Source of the DNA: Bretschneidera sinensis
Lineage: Eukaryota > Streptophyta > Magnoliopsida > Brassicales > Akaniaceae
Direction of reading: 5' to 3'
Length of the DNA: 64,000 nucleotides
NCBI GenBank assembly: GCA_023935145.1
Contig: CM043697.1
Coordinates: 54,200,001-54,264,000 of the forward strand
In this document: in pieces, positions 47,909 to 60,047 of the stretch
Numbering within the stretch: position 1 is the first letter of the stretch
How the letters are laid out: each line of letters opens with the position of its first letter
Made by a program: the position numbers and the translations under genes
The notes under the pieces: generated by a model
What the model was told of the DNA's origin: nothing
Seen by the model: the letters and a program-made list of their open reading frames with translations, nothing else
The model's database searches: none

Positions 47909-49276
47909 TGATAAGTGCCAAATATTGCATATTTTGGCCACTTAATTTACATTTGTTAGCTTAGAAATTTGTTACTTTGAGTTGTTTTTCGTTGTTTTAC
48001 AGGTTTACAAGCTTGGAAAGGAGTTTCACTAAATTGCCAGAATTGCTCGTATAGATCAGCTATTTTTGAGGATTAAACTGTATTGATTCAGGAAGAACCA
48101 GGAGATGAGCCATATATGCTTGGAAAGATCCAGATGTCTATTTTCTGGGGAATTTTACGGATCAATAAAATAATTTTTCTAGAGAAAGTTATGGTAGTTT
48201 TAGTAGACAAAGGTCAGGCTGTGCATGATTTCAGCGTGACAGATCAGCCATTTTTGAGGATTTAACTGTATTGATTCAGGAATAACCGGGAGATGAGCCA
48301 TATATGCTTGGAAAGATCCGAATGTCTATTTTCTGAGGAATTTTATGGATCAATAAATTGATTTTTCTAGAGAAAGTTATGGCAGTTTTAATAGACAAAG
48401 GTCAAAGAGCAAAAGCTGAAATCTGCAGTATCCCACATCGGATTGGAAACACATTGCACTTGTGATGTTTCCCTATATAAGCCCCTCTTCACTTCATCTT
48501 TAGTGTGCAATTCCTGGTGCCATTTGGTGTAATCTAGTGGACATCTGCTAGCATTCTGGTGGATCCCGAAGGCTTTGCTACCACGAGGGGAAGTGCTGCC
48601 CAACAGCGAGTGGAATTTCTCCCATGTATAGTCAGTTTTAATTTACTGTTTTTTTTAGTTTAATATTTAGCACTTTTATTATGAACTCTAGTTTCATAAT
48701 TATGAGTGGCTAAAATCTTCAACTAAGGTTGAAGATGAAGCCTCGCCATTGTTTGGTATAATAGTTTCAGATTTGTTTATACAATTCTGATTTTTTTAAG
48801 TATAAATGTTCTGTCAATTATTTGAATAAAATCTTATGATTGATTGCGTTTAAATTGTTCTGTTGGATATTCTGTGTGTTTCATCTGATGGATACATCAA
48901 ATTATTTTTGATTAAATTGGATTTCCTTTGTGATTTGTTAAAAACGGATACATTAGATGTTTTTGGTTTAATTGGGATATTTGTTGTTTTTTGTTTTAAA
49001 TTGGATTCATGGAATGTTTTGATAGACTATTTTTAGAACATGAAGATATATGCTTAATTTTGGTGGGGTGGATTCAAAAACCTTAGTGTCTTTATTATTA
49101 GTTTTAAATCAATTAGTTTAGTTTTTATTTGTTTTGCAACATATAATTCAAAACTCGAAACTAGGTTAAGATAAAATTACATTTTCACAACGCAATTCCC
49201 TGTGGATTCGACCTCGCACTTGCACAACATTATATTGCAAACGACTCGTGCGCTTGCGAGTAATAATATACTCACA
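47909..49276 (+). mobile_element. 3' LTR of Athila-like element A
   Basis: TGATAAGTGCCAAATATTGC to ATATACTCACA, 1368 bp, colinear with 43378-44766 and carrying the same internal duplication, with scattered substitutions and a few small gaps. Confidence 0.9.
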
Positions 49277-49589
49277 ACATTTTGGTTGGGTGATCAATAA
49301 TTTTTTTTTTTTTTACTTTGTGCACAATATATTTTACTTTGTGGAACATAAATTTAAATTCAATTTGCTTATTATACATGCTGGACCACAAAAGAAAAAT
49401 GATATACATATTGTCACTTATTACTTATAAAAAAGATGCATATTGTCACTTTTTGCTTCAGATTCTCCCTTATCATTTTTTTTTTGTTATTTAGTATATC
49501 CATGTCTCATTCTATCTTACCTTTTACAACAACATTTGATTGGCATTGGAGTCAATGTGTTTTTTTTTTTTTTTGTAGAGATATCGAAT

Positions 49590-50433
49590 CTTAAAATGCA
49601 CTATGTTGGCTAGTTTGAGTATGTGTCATACATTGATTATGTTAGGGGCAGGTTGTCACATATGGATGCGTAGAAGTAGATATACTATCACTAGTTGAGC
49701 TATTGAGGTTATGTAAGGAATTAGGGTATAGAAATGTGCGTGCTTTATATTATAAGTATCATGGGGAGAATTTTGAGGATAGCTTGAGAGGTATATTTAA
49801 TGATGATCAATGTGCGCATATAGGGCTTGGAGTGGGAAAGTTAATGATTGTTCAGCTTTATGTGGAACATAGTGATGCACTAGTTGAAGAGGGTGACAAT
49901 ATCCCTGAACTTAGGTTCATACCAGCATCAAAAGCCTTCACATTGCCCCTGAAGTTCACCTAACAGATGTAGCAGTTTAATTGGACAATGATTATGAGAA
50001 AATTAACAATTATAGTTATAGTGATAAGAGTTTTGGTGGAAGTGATATGAAAGAAACTAATTGTGATGATGAGTTGTATGATACAAGTGTTGATAAGACC
50101 ATAGAGGAACAACTTAGTTTATGGGATTTAGGTGCAAGCTTGAATAATGATGGAGTCCTTTAGACAATACCTGCTAAAAGAAAGGTCATGTTACTTAATG
50201 AGACTGTAGAAGAGTGTGAGTTTGACCATTATAATAGTGATGTTTTAAGGAGTTTAAATGAAAGTGATGATGAAAATAATGGTTTCAGGTACCCTGAATT
50301 CAATGCTTTAATTGATATGAAAGGTACAATTGAATTTTCAGCAGGGTTCAAGTTTGCAAATCACATAATCTATAGGGTAGCCTTGTTAAAGTATTGTTTG
50401 AAACAAGGGAGGGACTTTAATTACATTCACAAT
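49590..50433 (+). pseudogene. Mutator-like (MULE) transposase N-terminal fragment
   Basis: Fragments in order: FEYVSYIDYVRGRLSHMD near 49615-49665, then LRLCKELGYRNVRALYYKYH near 49700-49765 (the plant MuDR dimerisation/PB1-like region, usually W..CKELGY....LYYK..G). An acidic spacer follows (DDENNGFRYPEFNAL), and IEFSAGFKFANHIIYRVALL with YCLKQGRDFNYIHNF near 50330-50437 (the MuDR DNA-binding block F..G..F.....F......Y....GRD). Stops and shifts occur between pieces. The frame is cut at about 50434 by the Sire-like LTR, and no catalytic DDE part follows in the window. Confidence 0.82.
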
Positions 50434-51753
50434 TTTTGACTCTTATTTGATTTTAATTATGACAAAACAATACTTTAACTATGCTAATAGTTTTATCTAA
50501 GTGTTTTTTATTAAGCTTAAACATCTAACTCAATGACAAGACGTAATTCAAGCATAAATAATAAAAGATCGCACTTGAGAGACATTCGACAGAAGATCAA
50601 AGATCAAGTTTATATTCTAAGGTAGTTTACCTTTACATGTAAATCTCTCCTTTAGTTTCTTAGCTTTATCTTGGCTCAAAAACTCTTTTTGAAAAATGTT
50701 TTTGATTAATCGAAAACTCATTTCTGTCAAAAACTGACTTAAAGTCTAAGTTTTCTAAAACTAACAGTCGACTGTCAAGAATCTGTAAACTAACCATTTT
50801 GATAACAAAATGGACAGTCAACTATGGATAATGGACAGTCGATTGTGAAAGAGATAGAGAGTTTCATAGTTGACTACCCATTTAGACAGTCGACTGTCCA
50901 ATTCTCTGTAAACTGACCAATTTGAAAACAAAATGGACAGTTGACTGTAGTTCAATGGACAGTCGACTGTGAAAGAGACAGAGAGTTTCACAGTCGGCTT
51001 CCCATTTAGACAGTTGACTTTTCGAATCATTTTAAGTCCATAATTTCAAATTCAAAAGAGGACAATTGACTGTCCATTTTTCACAATTGACTGTCCTGTC
51101 AAGAAAAATGGCTAGTTTTCAAAGTGTGGATCCGGGATTTGAGCATTTAATGCTCCAAACCAACCTAATATGTGTCTAATGGCCATATAAGGTCAAGACT
51201 ATAAAAAAACCCTTCATAAATTAGCATTAAAAACAACAAGAAGAATAATTAATTTCTAACATTGCTCGTTAATACTCTTGAAAGTTTTGAAAAATTCTTT
51301 TAAGCCATTTATCAAGCTTTGTTCTTGAAAGAGAGATCATCTTCTTCTTGTAAAGTATTTATTGCTATCTCTCTTATTTTCCTTTACATTCAATATCAAT
51401 CGTTGTAAGAGAAAGAGCTGGTATAACTCTTAGAGTGTTTAGGATTTAAACACTTCCTTGTGGAAGAGAGTACTTGTAAGGTTTGGGCAACACCCATGAA
51501 GTTGCTCGACTATCATTAGTGGATTACTTCAAAGAGGTTCCTTGAAGAGAGTGGATAAAAGGTCGGAGTAATTTCGATATTGTCGAACCACTATAAACGA
51601 AGTTTGCATGTTCTCTTCCTTTACTCCTTTAATTTCAAGCAATTTATTTATTGTGTGCTTTACTTGATTAAGTTGTTAAAATTTGTTTGTTAATTGCAAA
51701 AAGTTTTTAAAAACCCAATTCATCCCCCTCTTGGGTTTATACCTCGGTCTATA
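50434..51753 (+). mobile_element. 5' LTR of Sire-like copia element
   Basis: About 1.32 kb, from TTTGACTCTTATTTGATTTT to TACCTCGGTCTATA; the expected TG/CA ends appear decayed. Aligns with the reverse complement of the solo LTR at 21069-22253, and is followed by a primer site two bases on. Confidence 0.82.
50765..51115. repeat. Array of AGTCGACT-type palindromes in Sire-like LTR
   Basis: About a dozen variants of GGACAGTCGACTGT/GTTGACTGTCC occur in 350 bases, with two roughly 120-bp tandem units around 50813-51010 (GGACAGTCGATTGTGAAAGAG and GGACAGTCGACTGTGAAAGAG, each broken at its core). The solo LTR carries fewer, shorter ones (TAGTCGACTATC near 21735 and 21790). Confidence 0.85.
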
Positions 51754-51755
51754 AT

Positions 51756-51768
51756 TGGTATCAGAGCC
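51756..51768 (+). promoter_or_regulatory. Primer-binding site (tRNA-iMet) of Sire-like element
   Basis: TGGTATCAGAGCC, a perfect match to the plant initiator-Met primer site, two bases after the LTR. Confidence 0.93.
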
Positions 51769-52567
51769 ATATACTTAATTTTAGGCTTAAAATCCTTGAA
51801 TTGATACAATGGCTTCAAGTAGTTATACCGAAGGTCACTCCTATAGTAGACCTCCTTTGTTCAATGACCCAGATTATAATTATTGAAAAAAATAGAATGA
51901 AAAATCTTTGTTGAAGGACAAGATTATAATTTGTGGAGAATCATTGAAGAATGACCTAGATTTCCTAATAAAGAAATAACTATTGGAGAAATCAATCATT
52001 CAATGCCTAAACTAAAATCGGAGTTTAATGAAGAGGATTGTAGAATGATGTCTCTAAATAGTAGAGCTATTAGTATATTACATTGTGCTTTAGACATTAA
52101 TGAATACAATAAAATTTCTGCATGTGTTTCGGCTAAGGAGATATGGGACAAACTTCAAATTACTTATAAGGGCACTAGTGAAGTTAAAAAATAAAAAATT
52201 TATATGCTAGTGTTCGAGTATGAATCTTTTAAAATGTCTCATAACAAAAAAATTTCTGAAATGCACTCCTGCTTCACCACTATTGTTAATGGTTTAAAGC
52301 TTTTTGTAGGAACATTGAAGAGTTTGAACTAACAAAATTGATGTCGAAACGCTTCTCGGATCATTATTGACATACGAGATGGAAGAAATGAGTCCTAGTG
52401 CCAATGATCATGAGATAAAGAAAAAGAAAATAATTGCTCTCTAAGCTTCCACAAGCAAGAAGGAGGAAGAAAAGGAAGAAGAGAATGAGAGTAGTGAAGA
52501 AGATGGTGAAATGGAACTAATCATCAAAAGGTTTCATAAGTTCTTAAAGAAAAACAAGAAACCTTAC

Positions 52568-54080
52568 TGATTGCACTTAAACTAATACACGGTTATTGTG
52601 TACAGTTGAGGTGTCGATCTCACGAGGAAACAAGTTAACTACAAGAGAAGATGTAAACCTAAACACGAATGATAAGATCAAGTGAGAGAATCTGAATTTT
52701 GATAGTAAAGTAATGCAAGAAAATTGTGTAAATAGCTTGAAAATATGATGGAGACGACAAGGTTCCGGGAATCCTCCCTAGGTTTGTTGCCTTATTCCAA
52801 TCTCAATTTCAATTTTCTTTATCTCAATTGCAAGTTTCACATCCCAAACAAGCAATCGGCAAATATTCAATCACAGCACATATATAAACCCTGATGTAAT
52901 TGCTTATGAAGTACTCTTTACTTTTGATTCAAGCACACACGACCTATCCTATAGGTTTATCAAGAAATGACAATATATCTCTATGACAATATCACAGTAA
53001 TGGACAAACCTAAAAGATAAATCTACCAGACTTAATCACATCCAAACAACTTGACATAAGAAGAGCTTGACTAGACTTATATGGAGAGGAAGCATGCAAT
53101 CACCGAGTTAAGAAAATCTAAAATAAGAAGAACATATAGTGCAGCTGTCATGAACCTTAATACTTCTTATTTAAGAAAAGAATAAATCATAAACAATGTT
53201 TAGCAATAAATCCAAATTACAACTGAATTAAGAAAGGAAAATAAGAACAACTACATCTAGGGATTTATCCCTTCGCCTTGCTTGGAGATTAATTGGCCAT
53301 GGGGGAGAGTGTGGCAGCTTCCCTGAGTTTCCAGCCTTTAATTGATGTCCTCTTCAACCATAAGTGATCTATTTATAGTACAAAGGTCTAAGGGTGTTTT
53401 TGGGTTTAATCTATTGTTAAAACCTTAATTAAGTTCTGACTCGGAGATAAAAAAACCTGTGCGCGCTGCGACTCTCCTTTATGGGCGCCACGGCCTTGCC
53501 TTCAGCTTGGGTTGGGTGGCTTCTGTGCACCGCAGCCTGGGCTGAGGGGCACCGCGGCATTGGTTGGTAATTCAAGATGTGGAGGTTCTGGGCACCGCGG
53601 CCCTCGCTGGTCCAGGCCGCGGCGCACACTGATGCTGTTTTGGAGGTCTGACCTTTGTCTACTAAAACTGCCATAACTTTCTCTTGAAAAATCATTTTTA
53701 CGAGCCATAAAATTCTCCAAAAAATAGACTTCTGGATCTTTCTAAGCATATATGGCTCATCTCCTGGTTCTTCTTGCATAAATACAGTTTAATTTGCAAA
53801 AATGATTGATCTGTACGAGCAATTCTGAAAATTTAGTGAAACTCCTTTCCAAGTGCTTGTGAACCTTCACTCCGGTGTTCCTCGAGTCATTGTGCTTCAA
53901 GCAATGATAGCCTTTCCATCTCTTTTGAACTTAAAGTACCTGAAAATGCATCGAAATAGATCAATGATCCAAGAATGACACTTTGGAGTTGTTAAGGTAT
54001 AAAAGTGTAATTTAAACCTAGATCAACCCTAAAATGCTAACAATTAAGTACTGTAAAGATGCATTTTATGATTATCATCA
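52568..54080 (-). mobile_element. 3' LTR of Athila-like element B
   Basis: Plus-strand TGATTGCACTTAAACTAATA to GATTATCATCA, 1513 bp. Contains a GC-rich block at about 53449-53645 with repeated ACCGCGGC-type motifs that contrasts strongly with the AT-rich rest. On the minus strand its other part resembles the LTR core of element A (GTTTCACTAAATTGCCAG, TAGTAGACAAAGGTCAG). Confidence 0.92.
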
Positions 54081-54092
54081 TAACCCCCAACT
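54081..54092 (-). promoter_or_regulatory. Polypurine tract of element B
   Basis: Minus-strand AGTTGGGGGTTA directly abuts the 3' LTR start, the expected site for plus-strand priming. Confidence 0.75.
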
Positions 54093-55710
54093 AGCTTATT
54101 GCTAGTCCCTAGCAATTTAAGCAAAAACAATAGATGAATTCTATGGTGGGAATCAAAACAAAGTAAAGCAATGTTAGTGTTAAACTAAGAGTAATTCACT
54201 TTTGTCTCAAAAATCACACATAATACACGGCACATAGAATCATTAAATTTCACCAAAGTCCAAAAGTAATCTAAATATCAATCTTAAAATTGTTATTGAC
54301 TCTTAACATCCATCTTACCACAATCCATTAATCAGAACACTCGGATGATTTTATGCACAACATTCATGAATACAAGTCTTGGCCTCTAAAAACATAACAA
54401 ATTGTGTGACATCAATCACATAAACAAGCTCCATAGGCTTATTTTTCAAATCACTCTCCACCATTGTAGAAAAATCACACCACCTTGGATCAATAGGTCT
54501 TTTAATAAGCTTGTAATGTTAGGCTAAGGTAAAGGTTAAGAAAGAACGGAAAGGATTCACAAGTAAAAGAACGAAATCTCTTAGCTTTAAACACAACCAC
54601 TTTTAAGCACTGGATAACCTTACTTCAATACCCAACTCTTTCAACCACTCTTCGAGCATTTCTCTCAATAGATCACCATTTTTTTCTTTTCTTCTTCTTC
54701 TTTCTTTGCCATAATTCACTTCTTTTATTCTCTTTTGTATTTTGGCATAAGATCATTCACCTCTTTTTCCATTTTTTTTCTTTTCTTTTCCACAACCCCC
54801 AACTTATCTCTTTTAGTGTACTTGGGTTATGGTTTTCATATTTCCATCCTTACTCCTTTTAAGTGCTTCTCAACAAATGTGTATAACTAAGTTCTTTTAA
54901 AAGAAAGGTAAGGATAAAATATTTTTAGGCTCATAAAGGTGAGTAAATGGGCTATTGAAAGAAACAAGGCTCAAATTCTTTTTCAAGAAAAATGCTCAAA
55001 CAGGTGACTAGTGATGAATATAGCAAGGGTAAGTTCGAAAGGGTCAAACAGTCCAAAAATGGTCTATATCATAGCCTAAGTAATGTGTATTCTAGGAATT
55101 CGCCTCAAGTGATTATCAAATAAGTTCTAAAGCATGTCGGGACCGCAAAAGTATTCACAAAACAATCACACATAAAACTTCTCTAAATGTTTTAGACTAA
55201 TCATACAATCTTACCACAAACTAGAGTCTCAAACCAACACTTAAATTAATTTCAAACCGAAGCAAGATTTAACTACTTCTAAACACTATATGCTATCTCA
55301 ATTAAACTTATATCATTGACATGTGAATTAACTCTAAGGCTAACACAAAGCATGCTAAAGACAAACAAAAAGAAAAATGACATCAAGCAGTTCAAAGAAA
55401 AATATGAAAAACAGGAATATGTTTCCTCCTTTCCTCCACCCCCAACTTAAAATAAGTATTTTCTTCAATGTGAAAGAAAAAGTTAAGAAAACTCCCTTTG
55501 TAGCCAAAAGTGCACAAAAGCTGAAAATTGTGCACCACCCTTTGAACTGCTTCATATATTTGTCCCTGAAAAAAAATACGAAAGTAAAACTGGAAAACAA
55601 CAAAAAAATAATAAAAAACAAGAAAAAGAAATATGAAAAACAAAAACAAAAAAAAATAAAAAAATATGTTATGGGTTGCCTCCCATGAGCGCTAAGTTTT
55701 ACGTCTTCAG
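54093..55710 (-). other. 3' untranslated region of element B
   Basis: Non-coding, with long pyrimidine runs near 54680-54800 and A-rich runs near 55565-55665. On the minus strand it begins GACGTAAAACTTAGCGCTCA then TGGGAGGCAACCCATA, the same conserved block that opens the 3' region of element A. Confidence 0.75.
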
Positions 55711-56083
55711 CCAGACGCTGCACCACTCTCATTGCTGGCCTCATTGTCGTGCTGAAAATGAGGCTTCCTACTTAATGGCCTCAGTGCTAGTCTTTTGACA
55801 AGAAATACTTAAAGTCCACCACATGTGACTCAAGTGTTTTTGGTGATGCCCATTTACTATCAGCAGTAGGGTATTTGATTGCCGCTTCCATGTAACTTCT
55901 CTCAAGCAACTCCTCAAAGCATGGTTGCCAAGATAACTTAATAAATTCCTGTGGCTTATCTAAAACATCAACAACATTAACGGCATGGGGATAAACTGAA
56001 GAATCATTGAATTCAAAATTATTAGGAATGAATTCCGAAGAGTTAGAATTATCTTTGATGTACTCATGCTCTTCACGTGGCTA

Positions 56084-58404
56084 CTATGAGACTCGAAATT
56101 TTTTTACCTCTAGAGTCCTATTTCCCATTGATAATGTCATTAGGCCATTACTACAATTAATGAGGGCATTGGCGGTGGCAAGGAATGGTCTTCCAAGTAT
56201 CAAAGGAATTTTTGACTCCGTGTTTACAGTAGAAACAATATCTAAAACCAAAAAATCAACAGGATAGTAGAAATTATCAATTTGCAACAAAACATCTTCT
56301 ACAATACCTCTTGGTTTTCTTACCGATCTATCCGCTAATTGAAGTACCACGGAGGTTGGTTTGATCTCACCTAGACCGAGCTGTAAGTACATGAAGTATG
56401 GCATAAAGTTCACAGTAGCACCCAAATCTAGCAATGCTTGGCCACAAGATTTGTTTCCAATTTGGCAAGCCACCGTTGGATAGCTCGGATCTTTATATTT
56501 GGGCGGTGTCTTGCTGTCAATTATTGCACTTACTTGCTCCATTAAGAATGTCGTCTTCTTAACATTGTGCCTTTTCTTAAGTGTGCATAGATCCTTGATG
56601 ACTTTAGCATAGTTGTGAATCTGTTTTATGACATGAAGAAGAGGAAGATTAATTTTAACATGCTAAAGTTGTTTAAGAATCTCACCTTTTAATGTTGTAT
56701 TTATCTCCTTAGGTTTAAGGAGAGCTTGAGGGAAAGGCACCAGTGGAGAATAATCATTATGAGCCTCTTGTTCCTTGGGGGCTTCATTCTTGTTGCTCAA
56801 GTTTGATGGTAGAGTGGGCCCATCAATTCTCTTACCACTGCGAGTGATTATGGCATTAACCTCTCTAACATTTTGATTTTTAGGTTCGGAGGTTTGTGCC
56901 ATATGTTGTCCCCTTGGAATAGGTTGTGGCTGTGAAGGAAAACGACCTTGCTCTTGAACCGTTAAGAAACTAGTCAACTTAGTGAGTTGACTCTTTATTA
57001 CCTTTTGTTCCTCTTTGATTTCTTGTTACTCCTCTAACAACCGTTGATTTATTTTGCCCTGCTCATCCACACTCTTGGCATGTACCTGCATAAATGATTT
57101 AAACATATCTTCCAAAGGTAAAGATTGTTGAGGTTCATTAAATGAGGTTGCTTTTGGTTGACATTGGGTACTAGAGTGGGGATGGGGTTGTATGTCAGAT
57201 CTCCAATGGGTGCTAGATTGGGCAGGGGGTAGTGTATCAGGTCTCCAATTAAAATTTGGGTGATTCTTCCAACCGGGATTATAGGTGCTAGAGTAAGGTG
57301 AGTATGGTTTGCTAGAGGGTATACCTAAAGCATTACACTCTCCTTTCATCTCAAAATAGGTTGGACAATCCTTAGGCATATGATCTATCCCATTACATAT
57401 GAAACAAGGCTCACGGGACTCTACCCTAGCAACCGGTTCAGGGGCCCTAGCATTCTGGTTTTTAAGGCTTCAATTTCCTTAGTTAGGGCTTCTAAATGGG
57501 TTTTAAGGTTATCATCTTCCTTAAGTTGATAAATCCCAGCGAGTTAGTTTTTCCTAGTGCTTTCCATGGCATTTGGTCCTGTCCAAGTGTGGGCTTTTTC
57601 CGATAGGTCATCTAGGAAATTTATGGCTTGGTCGGGATCTTTTTGAAGAAAATGCCCATTGCACATCAATTCTATAAATTGTCTTTCCCTACTTAGAAGT
57701 CCATCATAGAAGTAGCTAACCACCTGCCAACTCTCATACCCATGGTGTGGACAAGAATTCAATAGGTCATTGAAACGTTCCCAAACTTGATATAAGGTTT
57801 CACTCTCCTTTCGTGCAAAGTTTTAGATTTGTCTTTTAAGGTTATTGGTTTTATGGGTTGGGAAGTGCTTTTGGAAAAAGGCTCATGTCATCTCATCCCA
57901 ACTACCTATAGACCTAGGCCTTAATGAGTACAGCCAAGCCTTAGCTTTTTCCTTAAGTGAAAAAGGGAAAAACCGAAGTTTGACTATGTCTAACATATCA
58001 GTCCTACCTTGAAAAGTTGTTACTACTTCCTCAAATTCCCTAATATGGATATAGGGGTTTTCATTCTCAAATCCATGGAAGGTTGGTAACAATTAGATCA
58101 TGCTCGGCTTAAAATCAGGTTGTTGAACATTAGGGGGGAACATGATGCAGGATGGTGTGGCTGTTCGGCTAGGGTGCAAATAGTCTTTAAGTGTCCTAGC
58201 AACATTCTCATTAGGGTTTTTAGCCATGTTAACAAAATTTTCTAAATTCTCGGTTGGGTGTACACTAGGGTTTGATCTAGGCGAGGTTTCACTAATGAAC
58301 GTGGAGGGAAAGGGTATCTCTATTTCGGGTCCCTTAATGAATCTACCTCGCGAATCTCTCGGTCTAAGCATACACCAACTGAGTTTAAAAAGTAATAAAA
58401 ACAT
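56084..58404 (-). pseudogene. Athila-like gag and aspartic protease (element B)
   Basis: From a start near 58404 (or the inner MLRPRDSRGRFIKG) one frame runs through HGFENENPYIHIREFEEVV, FFPFSLKEKAKAWLYSLRP (about 57925-57985), the NDLLNSCPHHGYESWQVVSY block and DPDQAINFLDDLSEKAHTW (about 57585-57650), with in-frame stops. After one frameshift near 57400-57540 come a knuckle remnant (CPTYFEMKGECNALG), YNPGWKNHPNFNW and VREVNAIITRSGKRIDGPTL. The protease has its active site ALLDLGATVNFMP (about 56425-56465, D-L-G in place of D-[ST]-G) and IPLILGRPFLATANALIN (about 56155-56210). The frame ends at 56084. No polymerase follows. Confidence 0.88.
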
Positions 58405-58506
58405 AACAAAATAATAAAAAAAATTAGAAAATTAAAAACTTAAAGAAAGGAATGATAGTACCGTCTTGTCTTAGAGTTGACAATCTTCCTTGTACTTAAG
58501 CGTGTC

Positions 58507-58524
58507 TCCCCGGCAACGGCGCCA
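58507..58524 (-). promoter_or_regulatory. Primer-binding site of element B
   Basis: Minus-strand TGGCGCCGTTGCCGGGGA, five bases from the 5' LTR, the canonical Athila-type primer site. Confidence 0.9.
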
Positions 58525-58529
58525 AAATT

Positions 58530-60047
58530 TGATTACGCTCAAACTAATACACGGTTATTGTGTATAGTTGAGGTGTCGATCCCATAAGGAAACAAGTTAA
58601 CTACAAGAGAAGATGTAAACCTAAACACGAATGATAAGATCAAGTGAGAGAATCTGAATTTTGATAGTAAAGTAATGTAAGAAAATTGTGTAAATAGATT
58701 GAAAATATGATGGAGACGACAACTTTCTGGGAATTCTCCCTAGGTTTGTTGCCTTATTCCAATCTTAATTCAGTTGTCTTTATCTCAATTGCAAGTTTCA
58801 CATCCCAAACAAGCAATCGGCAAATAATCAATCACAACACATATATAAACCCTGATGTAATTGCTTATGAAGTACTCTTTACTTTCGATTCAAGCACACA
58901 CGACCTATCCTATAGGTTTATCAAGAAACGACAATATATCTCTATGACAATATCGCAGTAATGGAGAAACCTAAAAGATAAATCTACCGGACTTAATCTT
59001 ATCCAAACAACTTGACATAAGAACAGCTTGACTAGGCTTATATGGAGAGGAAGCATGCAATCACCGGGTTAAGAAAATCTAAAATAAGAAGAACATACAG
59101 TGCAGCTGTCACATGAACCTTAATTCTTCTTGTTTAAGCAAAGAATAAATCATAAACAATGTTTAGCAATAAATCCAAGTTACAACTGAATTAAGAAAGG
59201 AAAATAAGAACAACTACACCTAGGGATTCATCCCTTCGCCTTGCTTAGAGATTAGTTGGCCATGGGGGAGAGTGTGGCAGCCTCCCTTGAGTTTTCCAAC
59301 CTTTGATTGATGTCCTCTCTTCAACCCTAAGTGATCTATTTATAGTACATAGGTATAATGGTGTTTTCAAGTTTAATCTATTGTTAAAACCCTAATTAAG
59401 TTCTGACTCGGAGATAGAAAAACGTGTGCGCGCTGCGGCTCTCCTTAATGGGCGCTGCGGCCTTGCTTTCAGCTTGGGTTGGGTGGCTTCTATGCGGTAT
59501 GGCCTGGGCTAAGGGGCACCATGACGTTGGCTGGTGATTCAAGATGTGGAGGTTCTGGGCGCCGCGGCCCTGGCTGGTCCAGGCCGCGGCGCACACTGAT
59601 GCTATTCTGGAGGCCTGACCTTTGTCTACTAAAACTGCCATAACTTCCTTTAGAAAAATCATTTTTGTAAGCTGTAAAATTCTACAGAAAATAGACTTCC
59701 GGATCTTTCTAAGGATATATGGCTCATTTCTTGGTTCTTCTTGCATCAATACAGTTTAATTTACAAAAATGATTGATCTGTACGAGCAATTCTGGCAATT
59801 TAGTGAAACTCCTTTCCAAGTGCTTGTGAACCTTCACTCCGGTGTTCCTCGAGTCATTGTGCTTCAAGCAATGATAGCCTTTCCATCTCTTTTGAACTTA
59901 AAGTACCTGAAAATGCATCGAAATAGATCAATGATCCAAGAATGACACTTTAGAGTTGTTAAGGCATAAAAGTGCAATTTAAACATAGATCAACCCTAAA
60001 ATTCTAACAATTAAGTATTGTAAAGATGCATTTTATGACTCTCATCA
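58530..60047 (-). mobile_element. 5' LTR of Athila-like element B
   Basis: Plus-strand TGATTACGCTCAAACTAATA to GACTCTCATCA, 1518 bp, colinear with 52568-54080 including the GC-rich block (about 59413-59610). Confidence 0.93.

Larger units (their letters stand above)
43378..49276 (+). mobile_element. Athila-like Ty3/gypsy element A, internally deleted
   Basis: Two direct LTRs of about 1.38 kb flank only 3.1 kb. The interior keeps a TGGCGCC-type primer site, gag fragments and the first part of reverse transcriptase, and then jumps to the 3' untranslated region. Protease, most of reverse transcriptase, RNase H and integrase are gone, so any mobility would need a helper. Homology to Athila is clear from STYNPGWxNHPNF-like and RRLNP-type motifs. 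I could not find a convincing target-site duplication. Confidence 0.9.
52568..60047 (-). mobile_element. Athila-like Ty3/gypsy element B, internally deleted, nested in copia gag
   Basis: Two LTRs of 1513 and 1518 bp, a perfect Athila-type primer site, gag and protease remnants and a 3' untranslated region on the minus strand; reverse transcriptase, RNase H and integrase are absent. A perfect 5-bp target duplication CTTAC lies at 52563-52567 and 60048-60052. Good LTR agreement and the intact duplication make it the most recent clear insertion on the right side of the window. Confidence 0.94.

Noticed and set aside
43373..49281. Target-site duplication for Athila-like element A
   Set aside because: CTTTG before the first LTR and ACATT or CATTT after the second do not match, so none is claimed.
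55355..55744. 129-codon Phe-rich minus-strand frame
   Set aside because: Low-complexity product of A- and T-rich runs in the 3' region of element B; no hydrophobic-domain logic beyond composition.
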